DNA of 64,000 bases from Desulfoluna spongiiphila. GTDB taxonomy: Bacteria > Desulfobacterota > Desulfobacteria > Desulfobacterales > Desulfolunaceae. Both the position numbers and the translations under genes were made by a program. Positions 24,241-33,809 of this stretch are shown in pieces. The DNA is taken from positions 1-64,000 of the forward strand of contig NZ_FMUX01000026.1 in assembly GCF_900101345.1 (NCBI RefSeq), read 5' to 3'. Positions within the stretch are counted from its first letter, which is position 1. Each line of letters starts with the position of its first letter. The notes beneath the pieces are model-generated. The model did not search any database and was not told the origin of the DNA. It worked only from the letters and a program-made list of their open reading frames with translations.

Positions 24241-26538
24241 CTACTTTATACACACCTTCCGCACCTGCAACAGGTCACAATACCCCTGAAAAATCTTTGC
24301 GATTCCGTCCTGTTTCAGGCTGCTCATGCCGTCCCGGACGGCCTGATCCCGCAGCTCCTCCATGCGGGCACTGGTCTGGATCAGCTTGCGCATCTCATCG
24401 GTCCCTTCAAGAAGCTCATGGATCCCCATTCGGCCCCGGTAGCCGGTGTTGCTGCACTTCTCGCAGCCCTTGGCCCGGTGCAGCTTGAGATCGTCCGTGT
24501 AGGGAATATTCATGAACATGTCGAACTCTTCCTGGCCACCGTACTCCCTCACCAGATCATCGTACTCGTCACGGCTGGGGTGATACTCTTCCTTGCAGTC
24601 CTTGCAGAGGGTACGCACCAGCCGCTGGGCCAGGATGCAAAGAATGGCGTCGGCAAAGTTAAAGGGGTCCATGCCCATATCGAGCAGGCGTGTGATGCTC
24701 TCCGGCGCGCTGTTGGTGTGAAGGGTGGAGAAGACAAGGTGACCGGTAAGGGAGGCCTCGATGCCGATATGGGTGGTTTCCCTGTCCCGCATCTCCCCCA
24801 CCATGATGACGTCGGGGTCGGCCCGGAGAAAGGCGCGCATGGCGGCGGCAAAGTCAAAGCCGATCTTCTGCTGTACCTGAACCTGACGCAGGCCCTTCTG
24901 GGTAATCTCCACGGGATCCTCGGCCGTCCAGATCTTACGTTCCTCGTCATTGATCTTGGCCAGGGCGGAGTGAAGGGTGGTGGTCTTGCCGGAGCCCGTG
25001 GGGCCGCAGACAAAGATGATCCCATAGGGTTTGTTGATCATCTCGACGAATTTTTGAAAGTTCCGATCTGAAAACCGCATGTCCTCCAGAGGAATCGGCT
25101 CCCCTGCCGCCAGGATCCTCAGCACCACATCTTCCATGCCGCCCTGGGTGGGCACGGTGGCCACACGCAACTCCACGTCAAGGCCTCCGTAGCGCTTGAA
25201 CTTGATCTTGCCGTCCTGGGGCTTCCGGCGCTCGGCGATGTCCAGATCGCACATGATCTTGAGACGCGAGACGATGGCATTCCGGTACTGATAGGGAATG
25301 GTCTGATAAACCGAGCAGGCGCCGTCCGTACGGAACCGCACCTTGGTGTTCTCTTTGCCGGGATAGGGCTCGATATGGATATCTGAGACCCCCCGGTTGA
25401 ACGCATCGATGATGATCTTGTTCACCAGCTGAACCACGACGCTGCTCTCTTCGCTCAGGCCGCTCTCGGCCTCCTCGATCTCCTCCTCTTCATCGGCCAG
25501 CTTGGAGATGATATCGTCAATGGAGGACTGCTGCTTTTCGTCCTGGGTAAAAAGGGCGATGTAGCTGAGGATATCCTCCCGGAAGGACACAAAGGGTTCC
25601 AGCTCACGGCCCGGGAACAGCACACGGATCTGGCCCATTTTCTGGGCATCGTGGGGATCATCCACGATGATCACCACCTTGTCCCCTTCGGATCGCAGGG
25701 GCACCCAGTGGTTGTTGCGCATAAAGGGGACTTTCAGGCCATCCAGGAGCTCCCCGGGAATGGGCATGCTGCTGTTGTACTCCACAAAGGGGGCTTTGTA
25801 GTAGCGGCTCAAGGCTTCGCCCACATCCCCTTTGGGAATTTTGTACTGGGCCAGGAGCACCTGCTCCACGGCCTCCCCGGATTCGCGAGACATGCGTTCG
25901 GCGTGGTTCAGCTCCTTCTGGGTCATGATATGATTTTCCAGAAGGTAATCAAACTTGCCCTTTTTGCTTCGTGCCACGCGCTTCTGGTTGTACAGGGCGA
26001 TGCCGATGATCTTGGCGATCTCCTGGAGATTCTCTTCGTCCTGTGCGGTAAAGGCATCCCCCTGCTTCCGGTTCATGAGTTGAACCGCGCCGAGGAGGTA
26101 GGTTTTATAGAGGATGGGGACCACCAGCATCTGCCGGGTGACAAAGCCTGTTCTGCGATCCCAGCTGGAGTCAAAGGTGATGCTCGGGTCAATGGCGGCC
26201 AGCTCTCGGTTGTCATGGACATCCTTGATGTTCAGGAGAGACTTTTTAAGGACGCTGTAGCCCGCAATGCTGGAGGTGGTAATGGACAGGCGGATCTCAT
26301 CGATCTCTGTGCCGGTCTTGAACCGGGAGACAATCTCCCGTTTCACCCCGTCCACATAGTAGATGGTGATGCGTTCGGCTTCAAAGAGGGTTTTGATCTC
26401 ATCCTTGAGGTGGATGATGATGTCGTCCAGGTTCACCGCAGCGTAAATCTTATTGCAGATGTCCTGAAGACGGGTACGGTAGGTCACTTCGTGCTGAAGG
26501 TTTTCAACTTCACTCGCCCCGTTGGTCGCTCCGCTCAC
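24241..26538 (-). CDS. GAF-MshEN-GspE/PilB-type secretion or pilus ATPase
   Basis: The 765-residue protein combines an N-terminal GAF domain (residues about 20-190), an MshEN-like domain ('GEALSRYYKAPFVEYN') and a GspE/PilB hexameric ATPase. The ATPase has Walker A GPTGSGKTT, the Asp box, Walker B 'DPDVIMVGEMRD', the His box STLHTNSAPE and two CxxC pairs near the end (CKDC, CEKC) that bind zinc. Such ATPases power type IV pili or type II secretion; MshEN can bind cyclic di-GMP and GAF binds small ligands. No other pilus or secretion gene is nearby, so the ATPase is solitary here. Confidence 0.88.
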   Translation of the reverse strand: MSGATNGASEVENLQHEVTYRTRLQDICNKIYAAVNLDDIIIHLKDEIKTLFEAERITIYYVDGVKREIVSRFKTGTEIDEIRLSITTSSIAGYSVLKKSLLNIKDVHDNRELAAIDPSITFDSSWDRRTGFVTRQMLVVPILYKTYLLGAVQLMNRKQGDAFTAQDEENLQEIAKIIGIALYNQKRVARSKKGKFDYLLENHIMTQKELNHAERMSRESGEAVEQVLLAQYKIPKGDVGEALSRYYKAPFVEYNSSMPIPGELLDGLKVPFMRNNHWVPLRSEGDKVVIIVDDPHDAQKMGQIRVLFPGRELEPFVSFREDILSYIALFTQDEKQQSSIDDIISKLADEEEEIEEAESGLSEESSVVVQLVNKIIIDAFNRGVSDIHIEPYPGKENTKVRFRTDGACSVYQTIPYQYRNAIVSRLKIMCDLDIAERRKPQDGKIKFKRYGGLDVELRVATVPTQGGMEDVVLRILAAGEPIPLEDMRFSDRNFQKFVEMINKPYGIIFVCGPTGSGKTTTLHSALAKINDEERKIWTAEDPVEITQKGLRQVQVQQKIGFDFAAAMRAFLRADPDVIMVGEMRDRETTHIGIEASLTGHLVFSTLHTNSAPESITRLLDMGMDPFNFADAILCILAQRLVRTLCKDCKEEYHPSRDEYDDLVREYGGQEEFDMFMNIPYTDDLKLHRAKGCEKCSNTGYRGRMGIHELLEGTDEMRKLIQTSARMEELRDQAVRDGMSSLKQDGIAKIFQGYCDLLQVRKVCIK

Positions 26539-26880
26539 AGCACCACTCCTTTACGTAATCACCGCAAGGCTGCCCCGCAGGGGCCCTCAAAAAGGAAAAG
26601 AAGGGGACGGCTCCTGGGGTCGCCATCGTTGTGGGATCTTTTATTTATGGAAGATGGGTTCGTACCCTTTTTGTTTCACATGAACTGCCCGGTGACAAGA
26701 TGGCGTCCCTTACCCCGGTTGCAGGGACGCGGCGGGATGGTGTCGACCTTTTTCTCGTCGTCTTCGGTGGGAAGCCGGTACGAACGGCTCTTCCAAGATT
26801 AATGCAAACCTTGGAAGATATAAACCTTTTTTATTTCAAGACCAAAGCAGTCGCCGATCAAAACGAGTCAGCGCCCCTGG
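26539..26880. other. Intergenic region upstream of the GspE-like gene
   Basis: About 340 bases without a recognisable gene. A run of moderate GC content includes 'ttggaagatataaacctttttt' near 26810-26832 that could be a promoter-like AT-rich patch. I see nothing else. Confidence 0.3.
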
Positions 26881-27087
26881 TCAGGAATCCTTTTTCGGAA
26901 GACCTTTAAGCTTTTGAACGCCGCCGCCCATCAGAAGGATACTGATGGTGTAAAAGCAAAATTTCATCATGAGGACCGTCCCCCCCGAAAGATCACGGAT
27001 CTCCTGGATCTGCCGCGCCTTGGACGGAATGGTGAAAAACATGGCCAGCCCCATCAGCAACAGCATAACGCCCCAGATTTTCTTCAT
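26881..27087 (-). CDS. Small two-helix membrane protein
   Basis: The 68-residue frame from the ATG at 27087 follows GGAGAGGCG. It has two hydrophobic segments, about residues 4-20 (IWGVMLLLMGLAMFF) and 38-55 (MKFCFYTISILLMGGG), separated by a charged loop. I do not recognise a family. It lies 100 bases downstream of the ABC-F gene on the same strand and could be in the same transcript. Confidence 0.6.
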   Translation of the reverse strand: MKKIWGVMLLLMGLAMFFTIPSKARQIQEIRDLSGGTVLMMKFCFYTISILLMGGGVQKLKGLPKKDS

Positions 27088-27189
27088 CGCCTCTCCCCCT
27101 TCGTATCTGTCGAAACAGGTCGGCCCCGGACAAGGGAGCCCTCCCCCTGGGGCCACGGATCATGGGCCCCGCACTCGCGTTGGTACAGC

Positions 27190-29064
27190 TTACACAGCGC
27201 CGCCCAGTTCTTCAAGCTCCGCGTTAAACGAGGCCTCCAGACGATCAAGTTCATCGGAAGACGTCTCCAGCACCTCAAACCCTTCGTCAATGACGGAGTT
27301 GTGGTGGTGCAACTCCTTGGACAAAGAGGTAATCCGACCCGAATCACCGGCCTGGGTGGCCTCCAGCAGGTCGTCGTTGATCCGGTTGATCTCTTTTTCG
27401 CTGGCATCGATGGCCTCTTCGGCAGCGGCCATCTTCTTTCGCAAGGGGGCGGTCTCTTTGTTCCGCCTTGAAATGATGGCGGAACGCAACTTGCGGCTCT
27501 CCTTTTTCCCCACGGATTTTTTCGGAGCCGAAGCCTCCTCCGTGTCCATGGCAAGGGTTTCGGATACGGTGCCCTCCGGGTCATCGCCCCACCCCACCTT
27601 CTCAAGGAACTCGGCATAGGTGCCGTCAAACAGCTCCACCCCGCCGTTTCGGAACACCACCAGCCGGGTCGCCACCGCATGGAGAAACAGCTCGTTATGG
27701 GTGACCATCACCACCGTGCCGTCAAAATTGTCCACGGCGGCCATCAGGGAATCACAGGATTCCATGTCCAGGTGGTTGGTGGGTTCGTCAAGGAACAACA
27801 GGTTCAAGGGGGTCACCAGAAGCTTACCGAGCATCACCCGGCTCTTCTCCCCACCGGAGAGCACCGAGCACTTCTTCAGGGCTTGGTCCCCTTCGAACAT
27901 CATGGCACCGCAGATGTTTCTAGCCTGCTGGCGTTCCACATCGGGGTGGGCGCAGAGGATCTCGTCCTCCACGGAGCGCATGGGGTTGATGCTGCTGACG
28001 TTGGTCTGCTCGTAAAATCCGGGAGCCGCTGACGGGTGATGGGTAATGGTGCCGGCCTTGGGCGTCAACTCCCCTGCCAAAAGCTTCAAAAGGGTGGTTT
28101 TGCCCCGCCCGTTCTGCCCCACCACGCAGATGCGATCCCTGGGCCCCAGGGTAAGGGAAAAATTGCGGATCAGCTCCGGCCCGCCGTCATACCCGAAGGA
28201 GAGGTTCTCCGCCGTGTACAGCTGCTTGCCCTTGATGGGGCAGCTTCGAAAGCTGAACCCCAGGGTGTCCAGGGAGGCGAGCTTGTCCTTCTTCTCCATC
28301 TTGTTCAAGGTCTTTACGCGGGACTGCACCATATTGGCAAGGCGCGCCTTGGCCCGGAACCGGGAAATGAACTGCTCCATCTCCTTGCGTTTTTTTTCAT
28401 CATTGAGACGGGTCTTCTCGTAGATCTCTTCTTCCTGGGCGATCTGGGTGTAGCAGGCCTCGGTGTTGCCCGTCACCTTGCGGACCCGACCCCTGTGGAT
28501 CCCCACGGTGTGACTCACCACCCGGTCCATGAATCCCCTATCGTGGGTAATGAGAAGCAACTCACGGGGCCATGCCTTCAAAAAGCCCTCGATCCAGCGG
28601 ATGGAGGTGATGTCCAGATAGTTGGTGGGTTCGTCGAGAAGCAGGAGATCCGGGTCGGACACCAGCACGCGGGCAAGGTTCAGGCGGACCTGGAACCCTC
28701 CGGAAAAATCCCCGGGGTGCTGCCCCATGGCTTCCTGGGAAAACCCCAGCCCCGCAAGGATCTTCTCCACCTTCCAGAGCTGATCCGAATCGTGGTCTGG
28801 CAGCCCCAAGGCAGCCTCCTCAAGGACCGTCTCTTCGGTGAAACGAATGTGCTGCGTGACGTAGCCGATGCGATAGTTTTTCGGAATGGTCACCTGGCCG
28901 GAGTCGGCCTCTTCCTCCCCTGTAATCAGGCGAAAAAGGGTGGTTTTCCCATGACCGTTGCGACCCACCAGCCCCACGCGTTCCCTTGTGTTGATCTTAA
29001 AGCTGACGTCGTCAAAGAGCTGCTGCCCACCATAGCTTTTGGTGATGTTTTCGAGGTTGACCAT
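27190..29064 (-). CDS. ABC-F family ribosome-associated ATPase
   Basis: The 624-residue protein has two ABC domains without membrane segments: Walker A GRNGHGKTT and GQNGRGKTT, signatures SGGFQVRL and SGGEKSRV, and a charged linker between them. A C-terminal coiled coil follows. This is an ABC-F protein, which binds the ribosomal E site to rescue or regulate translation or to give antibiotic protection. The first Walker A has H where most have A/S. I start at the ATG at 29064 (MVNLENITKSYG); the upstream extension is not conserved in pattern. The precise subfamily is unclear. Confidence 0.88.
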   Translation of the reverse strand: MVNLENITKSYGGQQLFDDVSFKINTRERVGLVGRNGHGKTTLFRLITGEEEADSGQVTIPKNYRIGYVTQHIRFTEETVLEEAALGLPDHDSDQLWKVEKILAGLGFSQEAMGQHPGDFSGGFQVRLNLARVLVSDPDLLLLDEPTNYLDITSIRWIEGFLKAWPRELLLITHDRGFMDRVVSHTVGIHRGRVRKVTGNTEACYTQIAQEEEIYEKTRLNDEKKRKEMEQFISRFRAKARLANMVQSRVKTLNKMEKKDKLASLDTLGFSFRSCPIKGKQLYTAENLSFGYDGGPELIRNFSLTLGPRDRICVVGQNGRGKTTLLKLLAGELTPKAGTITHHPSAAPGFYEQTNVSSINPMRSVEDEILCAHPDVERQQARNICGAMMFEGDQALKKCSVLSGGEKSRVMLGKLLVTPLNLLFLDEPTNHLDMESCDSLMAAVDNFDGTVVMVTHNELFLHAVATRLVVFRNGGVELFDGTYAEFLEKVGWGDDPEGTVSETLAMDTEEASAPKKSVGKKESRKLRSAIISRRNKETAPLRKKMAAAEEAIDASEKEINRINDDLLEATQAGDSGRITSLSKELHHHNSVIDEGFEVLETSSDELDRLEASFNAELEELGGAV

Positions 29065-29200
29065 CGCTGTCCCAAGATTGCCTTTCGTTCCGGTTGATTC
29101 CAACACTTCCTTACAAAATATGCGGGTTATATCGAAGGGCCGCCCCCTTGTCAACGTCGGGGCAGGTCATGAAGGCACCGGAAAACCGGCTCGAGCACAC

Positions 29201-29244
29201 AAAAAACCCCCGAAATCCCTGCCCTTGGGCTGGGATTCCGGGGG
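29201..29244 (-). terminator. Terminator of the pha operon
   Basis: A 13-bp stem (29207-29219 with 29232-29244, one mismatch or G:U) is followed on the minus strand by six T residues (29201-29206). It lies 34 bases past the phaJ stop. Confidence 0.85.
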
Positions 29245-29277
29245 CTCTTCAGTTGCCTCGTTTGTCACGGGTTGCCG

Positions 29278-29718
29278 TCAGCTGGCCTGTGCCGCCGCCT
29301 TCTTCTTCATGGGGCTCATCAGGGCCGTGCCCGTGATCACCACGGTGCCGTCCTGATTGGTGCAGACCGTCTGCAGAATCACGCGGTTCTTCTCCGCCAA
29401 CACCTCCACGACCTCGGCCCGCGCCGTGATGGTATCGCCGATGTAAACCGGGGCCGTAAATTTAAGCTCCTGGCTCAGGTAGACGGCCCCGGGGCCCGGC
29501 AGATGCGTGCCAAGCACATTGGAGATAAGACCGGCCGACAGCATGCCGTGGGCGATGCGCCGCTTGAAAAAAGTCCCGCTGGCGTAATGCTCATTCACAT
29601 GGGCCGGGTTGAAATCCCCGGTTACCCCGGCAAAGGTATAGACATCCGATTCGGAGATCGTCTTGGCCACCTCCGCGTGATCCCCCACGGTGATATCATC
29701 GATGCTTTTCCCGTTCAT
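29278..29718 (-). CDS. phaJ: (R)-specific enoyl-CoA hydratase, MaoC-like
   Basis: The 146-residue hot-dog protein has the hydratase-2 signature with catalytic Asp and His in 'GDFNPAHVNEHYA' and 'RRIAHGMLSAGLIS'. It converts trans-2-enoyl-CoA to (R)-3-hydroxyacyl-CoA, the monomer polymerised by PHA synthase. It is the last gene of the phaE-phaC-phaJ operon and ends at a strong terminator. This links beta-oxidation intermediates to polymer storage. Confidence 0.88.
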   Translation of the reverse strand: MNGKSIDDITVGDHAEVAKTISESDVYTFAGVTGDFNPAHVNEHYASGTFFKRRIAHGMLSAGLISNVLGTHLPGPGAVYLSQELKFTAPVYIGDTITARAEVVEVLAEKNRVILQTVCTNQDGTVVITGTALMSPMKKKAAAQAS

Positions 29719-29770
29719 GCCCTCTCCTTATTCACCCGCCTGTCTGGTGTTTGGTGTGCAGGAAACCGCC

Positions 29771-30904
29771 TTACCCGGCCTTTGGCATCTCAGGTGGCCG
29801 ATGCCCATGCCGAAAGCCCCTTCCGGACTCGCGATCGGCCAGCCACTGGATAATTTCCGGTGCAAACTCTTTCTGGGACCTGGAGCTGACGTAGATACCG
29901 ATGTGTCCGGTATTGATGCAAAGATCCCGGGCATCCCGGCTTCCCACGGCACTGATCAACCGGTTGCAGGCCTCCGGCGGCACAAGGTGGTCCTTCTTGC
30001 CGTAGATGTTAAGAAGGGGCATGGTGATGTTTCGCAAATCCACGGTCTCCCCCCCTAAAACCATCTTGTTCTGGATCAACAGGTTTTGCTGGTAACAGTC
30101 CGTGATAAACTGCCGAAAGGTGGCCCCGGGGACATCGGGGCTGTCGAAAATCCACTTCTCCATCCGCACAAAGTTCTCGACAAAATCCCTGTCCCCCATA
30201 TTCCGTGCAAAGTTGTTGTATTTATCCAGCATAAGACGCGCCGGGTTAAGCAGGAGGAACCCCAGGTTCATGACGTCGGCGGGCATGTTCCCCCAGGCGC
30301 CGATGAGCTTGTCCACGTCCAGCTCTTTCATCCAGCTGTGGAGAAACCCGTCGTTGGTGTCGAAGTTGGTGGGGGTCACGGTGGTGATGAGGCTGTTGAT
30401 CTTTTCAGGGTGGAGTGCCGCATACATGGTGCTGAAGGTGCCCCCCATGCAGATTCCCATCAGGTTCAGGGTTGGCAGCTCTTCCTTTGCCAGGACAAAA
30501 TCAACGATCTTGTCCATGTACCCGTTCACATGATCGTCGATGGTGAGGTGCTGATCCTTCCGGGTGGGGTATCCCCAATCCACCATGTAGACATCCAGCC
30601 CGCTCTCAAGAAAAATCTCCAGCACACTGCGCCCCGGCTGGAGATCCAGCATGGTTTCCCGGTTGATCAGGGCATACACCACCAGCAGGGGCCGCTGAAA
30701 CGCCTTTTTCCGTGTCTGGGAGCGGTAGTGCTTCAGCTTCACGCGGTCTATCTCGAACACCACCTCAAACGGGGTATCGGCAATGGAGGTGTCAAGATCT
30801 GACTCAAACACCTCCATTCCCTGACGTGCTCTGTTCAGGCTGTCGGTACCGTACGCCATCAGCGAGGTGAACGCATCCACCACAGGATTTGCCATACGTT
30901 CCAT
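29771..30904 (-). CDS. phaC: Class III polyhydroxyalkanoate synthase catalytic subunit
   Basis: The 377-residue protein has the class III PhaC length and the modified lipase box GICMGG with nucleophile C152, plus catalytic D305 (YGKKDHLVPP) and H334 (NTGHIGIY). These positions agree within three residues with the well-studied Allochromatium enzyme (C149, D302, H331). It polymerises (R)-3-hydroxyacyl-CoA into PHA and needs PhaE. The ATG at 30904 follows AGGAGGG, and phaE ends 12 bases upstream. Confidence 0.93.
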   Translation of the reverse strand: MERMANPVVDAFTSLMAYGTDSLNRARQGMEVFESDLDTSIADTPFEVVFEIDRVKLKHYRSQTRKKAFQRPLLVVYALINRETMLDLQPGRSVLEIFLESGLDVYMVDWGYPTRKDQHLTIDDHVNGYMDKIVDFVLAKEELPTLNLMGICMGGTFSTMYAALHPEKINSLITTVTPTNFDTNDGFLHSWMKELDVDKLIGAWGNMPADVMNLGFLLLNPARLMLDKYNNFARNMGDRDFVENFVRMEKWIFDSPDVPGATFRQFITDCYQQNLLIQNKMVLGGETVDLRNITMPLLNIYGKKDHLVPPEACNRLISAVGSRDARDLCINTGHIGIYVSSRSQKEFAPEIIQWLADRESGRGFRHGHRPPEMPKAG

Positions 30905-30915
30905 GAGCAGCCCTC

Positions 30916-32082
30916 CTATGGGGTTTTACCGGCCGGTATTGCCGATGGTTTTGAAGGTTTGCCGGCCTTGTCCGGACTTTTCGCCGCCGACGAGGCAGGA
31001 GCCTTCCCGGTGGGGCTTGCTGTCCGGGTCGCCTCTGTCGGCTTGGCCTGAACCGCAGACGTCTTGGTGGCTTTGGGTGCCTCTTTGGGCTTCACCGGGG
31101 CCTTGGCGGCAGGTTTGGCTGTCTTGGCGGCGGCCTTGGGTTTCGCCGCTTTTTTTTCAGCCGGCTTCGGGGCCTTGGCAGCCTGGACCAGTGTCTCCAC
31201 GGAATTTTCTAAGGACGAAAGCTTCTTTTTGATGCTGTAGAGATCCCGGTACAGATCGTCCAGATCGTTTTCGGAAGGAACGCCCATCAACTTCAAAAAG
31301 TCACTGATGAAATTCTGGCGGGCCATATTGAACTCTCCCATGGCCGAGACAAGACGCTTGAGCAGCCCCAGGTACTCCTCGGACCCATACAGGGTAAAGT
31401 AACCCTGCTCCAGTTCCTTCAGCCAGGTCTCATACACGGTTTCAGGGGTCAGGGTGCGACGCTGCTCATCGGTAAGGCCCTCCATGGTGGCCTGCACCAT
31501 CCGCATGGACTGCTCCAGGGGCGAGAACATGAGGAACATGTACTCAGCCAGGGTCAGAAGAAACTGGTTGCCCTTTTCCACCACCTCCACCACCTTCTCC
31601 TGGTAATTTCGCGAAAGCCCCAGGGGGGGAATGGAGATGAACCGGTTCATCTCTCCGGACATCAGTTTAAACAGCTCCTTAAAAGTACCCTTGCCGCCAA
31701 ACATCTCAGGAACACCCATTCCGAAGGGGGGCTGGGTCCAGTTCATGGAAGGTCCCATGCCCTCACCCATGCCCATGGAGACAAAGTTTTCCCACCCGCT
31801 CTTGGCCATCTTTTCGAACTGTTTGAACCCCTCTTCCCTGACCTTGCCGAACGGATCGGAAAAGGCCTCCGGGGAACACGACTCCTGAAACTGTTTCCAT
31901 GCGTCCATGGCTGGTTCCCAGGGTTCCCAGGGGTTGTACTCACCGGTTCCACCGCTTCCGGCATCCGCCCCCTGACCCGGCCAGGAAAATCCTGCCATGC
32001 CTTCCCAAAATCGCGTTGAGTTCTTAACCACGGCATCCATGAACTGAGAGGGATCCATTCCTTTTGAATCTTTTCGAGTCAT
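30916..32082 (-). CDS. phaE: PhaE subunit with a long Lys/Ala/Pro-rich tail
   Basis: The 388-residue protein resembles PhaE of class III synthases: a helical body with 'WKQFQE', 'PEAFSDPFGKV' and a central helical region ('TVYETWLKELEQGYFTLYGS'), and a final helix like those that contact PhaC. Residues about 295-388 are then an extremely basic Lys-Ala-Pro repeat (KKAAKPKAAAKTAKPAAKAP). Such histone-H1-like tails occur in PhaF and PhaM, which tie granules to DNA. Ordinary PhaE lacks this, so it is probably a fusion that anchors nascent granules to the nucleoid. Confidence 0.85.
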   Translation of the reverse strand: MTRKDSKGMDPSQFMDAVVKNSTRFWEGMAGFSWPGQGADAGSGGTGEYNPWEPWEPAMDAWKQFQESCSPEAFSDPFGKVREEGFKQFEKMAKSGWENFVSMGMGEGMGPSMNWTQPPFGMGVPEMFGGKGTFKELFKLMSGEMNRFISIPPLGLSRNYQEKVVEVVEKGNQFLLTLAEYMFLMFSPLEQSMRMVQATMEGLTDEQRRTLTPETVYETWLKELEQGYFTLYGSEEYLGLLKRLVSAMGEFNMARQNFISDFLKLMGVPSENDLDDLYRDLYSIKKKLSSLENSVETLVQAAKAPKPAEKKAAKPKAAAKTAKPAAKAPVKPKEAPKATKTSAVQAKPTEATRTASPTGKAPASSAAKSPDKAGKPSKPSAIPAGKTP

Positions 32083-32472
32083 GTCCTTTTCCTTCTTATA
32101 ATGTCAGCAGGTTAACGTAAACAGACGAAGCAGATTAAGCAGCCCCAGCCGAACAGAAAAGGCATGGCCTCCCCTGTGTTCTTCGATTGGGTCTGGTCGG
32201 GACGAATTGAGTGGCTGAAAATCGTAAAAATCCCTGCCTGCGCCAGGCAGGAGGTCATTCGGACCGGGAATTGAATCAGGAGAGCATATTATTTAGGTCG
32301 GGTCAGCGAAACATTCCCGGGAACCTGTGCACCGTTTATACCACTGAATGCAGGAGCACTGTCCATAAGGCAGATATCTCAATTTTTCGTGGAGATCCCC
32401 CAAGCGAACAATTGTCCGGGACAATACCCTTAAAATCATGGGTAAAAACCATCAGGGGATAGTCACAAGCCG
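32083..32472. other. Intergenic region upstream of phaE
   Basis: About 390 bases. It contains the terminator for the 134-residue gene (32226-32251) and should contain the pha promoter in 32083-32200. I see no clear boxes and no small gene. Confidence 0.35.
32226..32251 (-). terminator. Terminator of the 134-residue protein gene
   Basis: CCTGCCTG (32233-32240) and CAGGCAGG (32244-32251) form an 8-bp stem, followed on the minus strand by ATTTTT. Confidence 0.65.
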
Positions 32473-32877
32473 CTACCTGTCGCTGCGAATGTTCCCATCC
32501 GGCGCAGGGTGGCAGGTGCGGAGCGTCTCTTCAAGAAAATGAAGCTCTTCCGGTGTAAACACTTTTTTTGTCAGACAAAAACCGGTTTGGCATGTGGGGT
32601 CAGGGAGGGGAGAGGGGGCGGCAGAGTCAAGCTTCTCGATCTGTTTCAAGGCATCGTCCATCACCTTGATCAACGCTTGCTGCCGTTTCTCATCAAAGGG
32701 ATCGGAGGCATGGACCGTGTAGGCTTTGCGGTCCCTTGTGACACGGGCCGATGTCTCCCCGCCACTTTCAGGGCGCGGCGAATCCAATTCGTTGATGAGA
32801 CGCTGAAATCTGTTCATCAACGCATGAAACCGACGGGAGAGAAGGGTCGTGTCATCCATGTCGTGTGGCTTGTCCAT
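32473..32877 (-). CDS. Hypothetical protein
   Basis: A 134-residue protein with no signal peptide or membrane segment. The middle is predicted helical ('RRFHALMNRFQRLINELDS' and 'KRQQALIKVMDDALKQIEKL') and two cysteines occur in CQTGFC. I know no family for it. It follows the LysM gene on the same strand after about 95 bases and ends at its own terminator. Confidence 0.55.
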   Translation of the reverse strand: MDKPHDMDDTTLLSRRFHALMNRFQRLINELDSPRPESGGETSARVTRDRKAYTVHASDPFDEKRQQALIKVMDDALKQIEKLDSAAPSPLPDPTCQTGFCLTKKVFTPEELHFLEETLRTCHPAPDGNIRSDR

Positions 32878-32972
32878 AGGTCCCTGGCCTTGGTTATGGG
32901 GCAACCGGCTGTTGGTATGGAACGAAAAACGACAACTAATAAAACCGAGTGCGGGCAAACAGGCGTTTGTTC

Positions 32973-33518
32973 TTAATGTGAAGCGCTTACCCGCAGCCGT
33001 TGACCGACGTAGATACGGGTTCTGTCTTTCAGGCCGTTCAAACGGATCAGGTCGTGCTCGGAGACGTTGTATTTTTTACTGATCCTGTAGAGCGTCTCCC
33101 CTTGCCTTACGACGTGATACGAAGAGCGCGATGGAACGGAGGGCCTTCTGGGCGCGGCCCTTTTTTCTACTTTTACTACGTTATCTTTCGTTTTCGCACG
33201 ATTGTCAACTCTTTTTTCATGCCGTTCCAACCGCTTAGCCACCCCCACCACAAGGGATTGAAGGCCGTGGATCTGCTGCTTCATGGTGTCGATGTCCCCC
33301 TGGCCGCTGTGGCCCCCTTCCGCCAGGAGAGTCTCAAGCCTTAAGAGCCGGACATCCAGTGCCCTGACCTGCTCCGCCAGAGCCTCGGAGGCACCCCCCG
33401 CCGTTGCAGAACCGGGGCCATCCCCGTTCCCCCGTGGTACCAGATACATCGAACCGACAAGACATAAAAGGCCGACACACACCAGGCCCACTACTTTCAA
33501 CGAGATAAACTTAACCAT
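32973..33518 (-). CDS. Membrane-anchored LysM protein
   Basis: The 181-residue protein has one N-terminal membrane anchor (residues 6-27, 'LKVVGLVCVGLLCLVGSMYL'), a coiled coil (about 45-95), a basic linker and a C-terminal LysM domain ('YHVVRQGETLYRISKKYNVS' ... 'IYVGQRLRV'). LysM binds peptidoglycan glycan, so the protein probably bridges the inner membrane and cell wall. I use the ATG at 33518 (MVKFISLK), with GGGGATG upstream; the first ATG of the frame is eight codons earlier. Confidence 0.8.
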   Translation of the reverse strand: MVKFISLKVVGLVCVGLLCLVGSMYLVPRGNGDGPGSATAGGASEALAEQVRALDVRLLRLETLLAEGGHSGQGDIDTMKQQIHGLQSLVVGVAKRLERHEKRVDNRAKTKDNVVKVEKRAAPRRPSVPSRSSYHVVRQGETLYRISKKYNVSEHDLIRLNGLKDRTRIYVGQRLRVSASH

Positions 33519-33809
33519 CACATCCCCGATTACTCTGAACATTCATGGCCCTTAGGCCCACACCCGCTCCATCGCCACGCATCATGTTTTTTTGGGTTCC
33601 TTGCCTTCTTTGGGCTGGTATTTTAACAAGGCCCCCGGTTATGATAAATATGTAGCACACCCCCGACCGCAAACCCAAATCTAAAAAGGGTATGCGGCGC
33701 GGGCTGATTGCCCCGAAGAGGCGCAAAGCACCCTTTGGGTCTTTGCGGGGAGAGATGCCATTCACATGAAAAAAAACAGACAAACCATAGCAGGAGCAAC
33801 TGTCTCACC

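Noticed and set aside
25651..26802. 383-residue plus-strand frame
   Set aside because: Antisense to the GspE-type ATPase, which has all its motifs.
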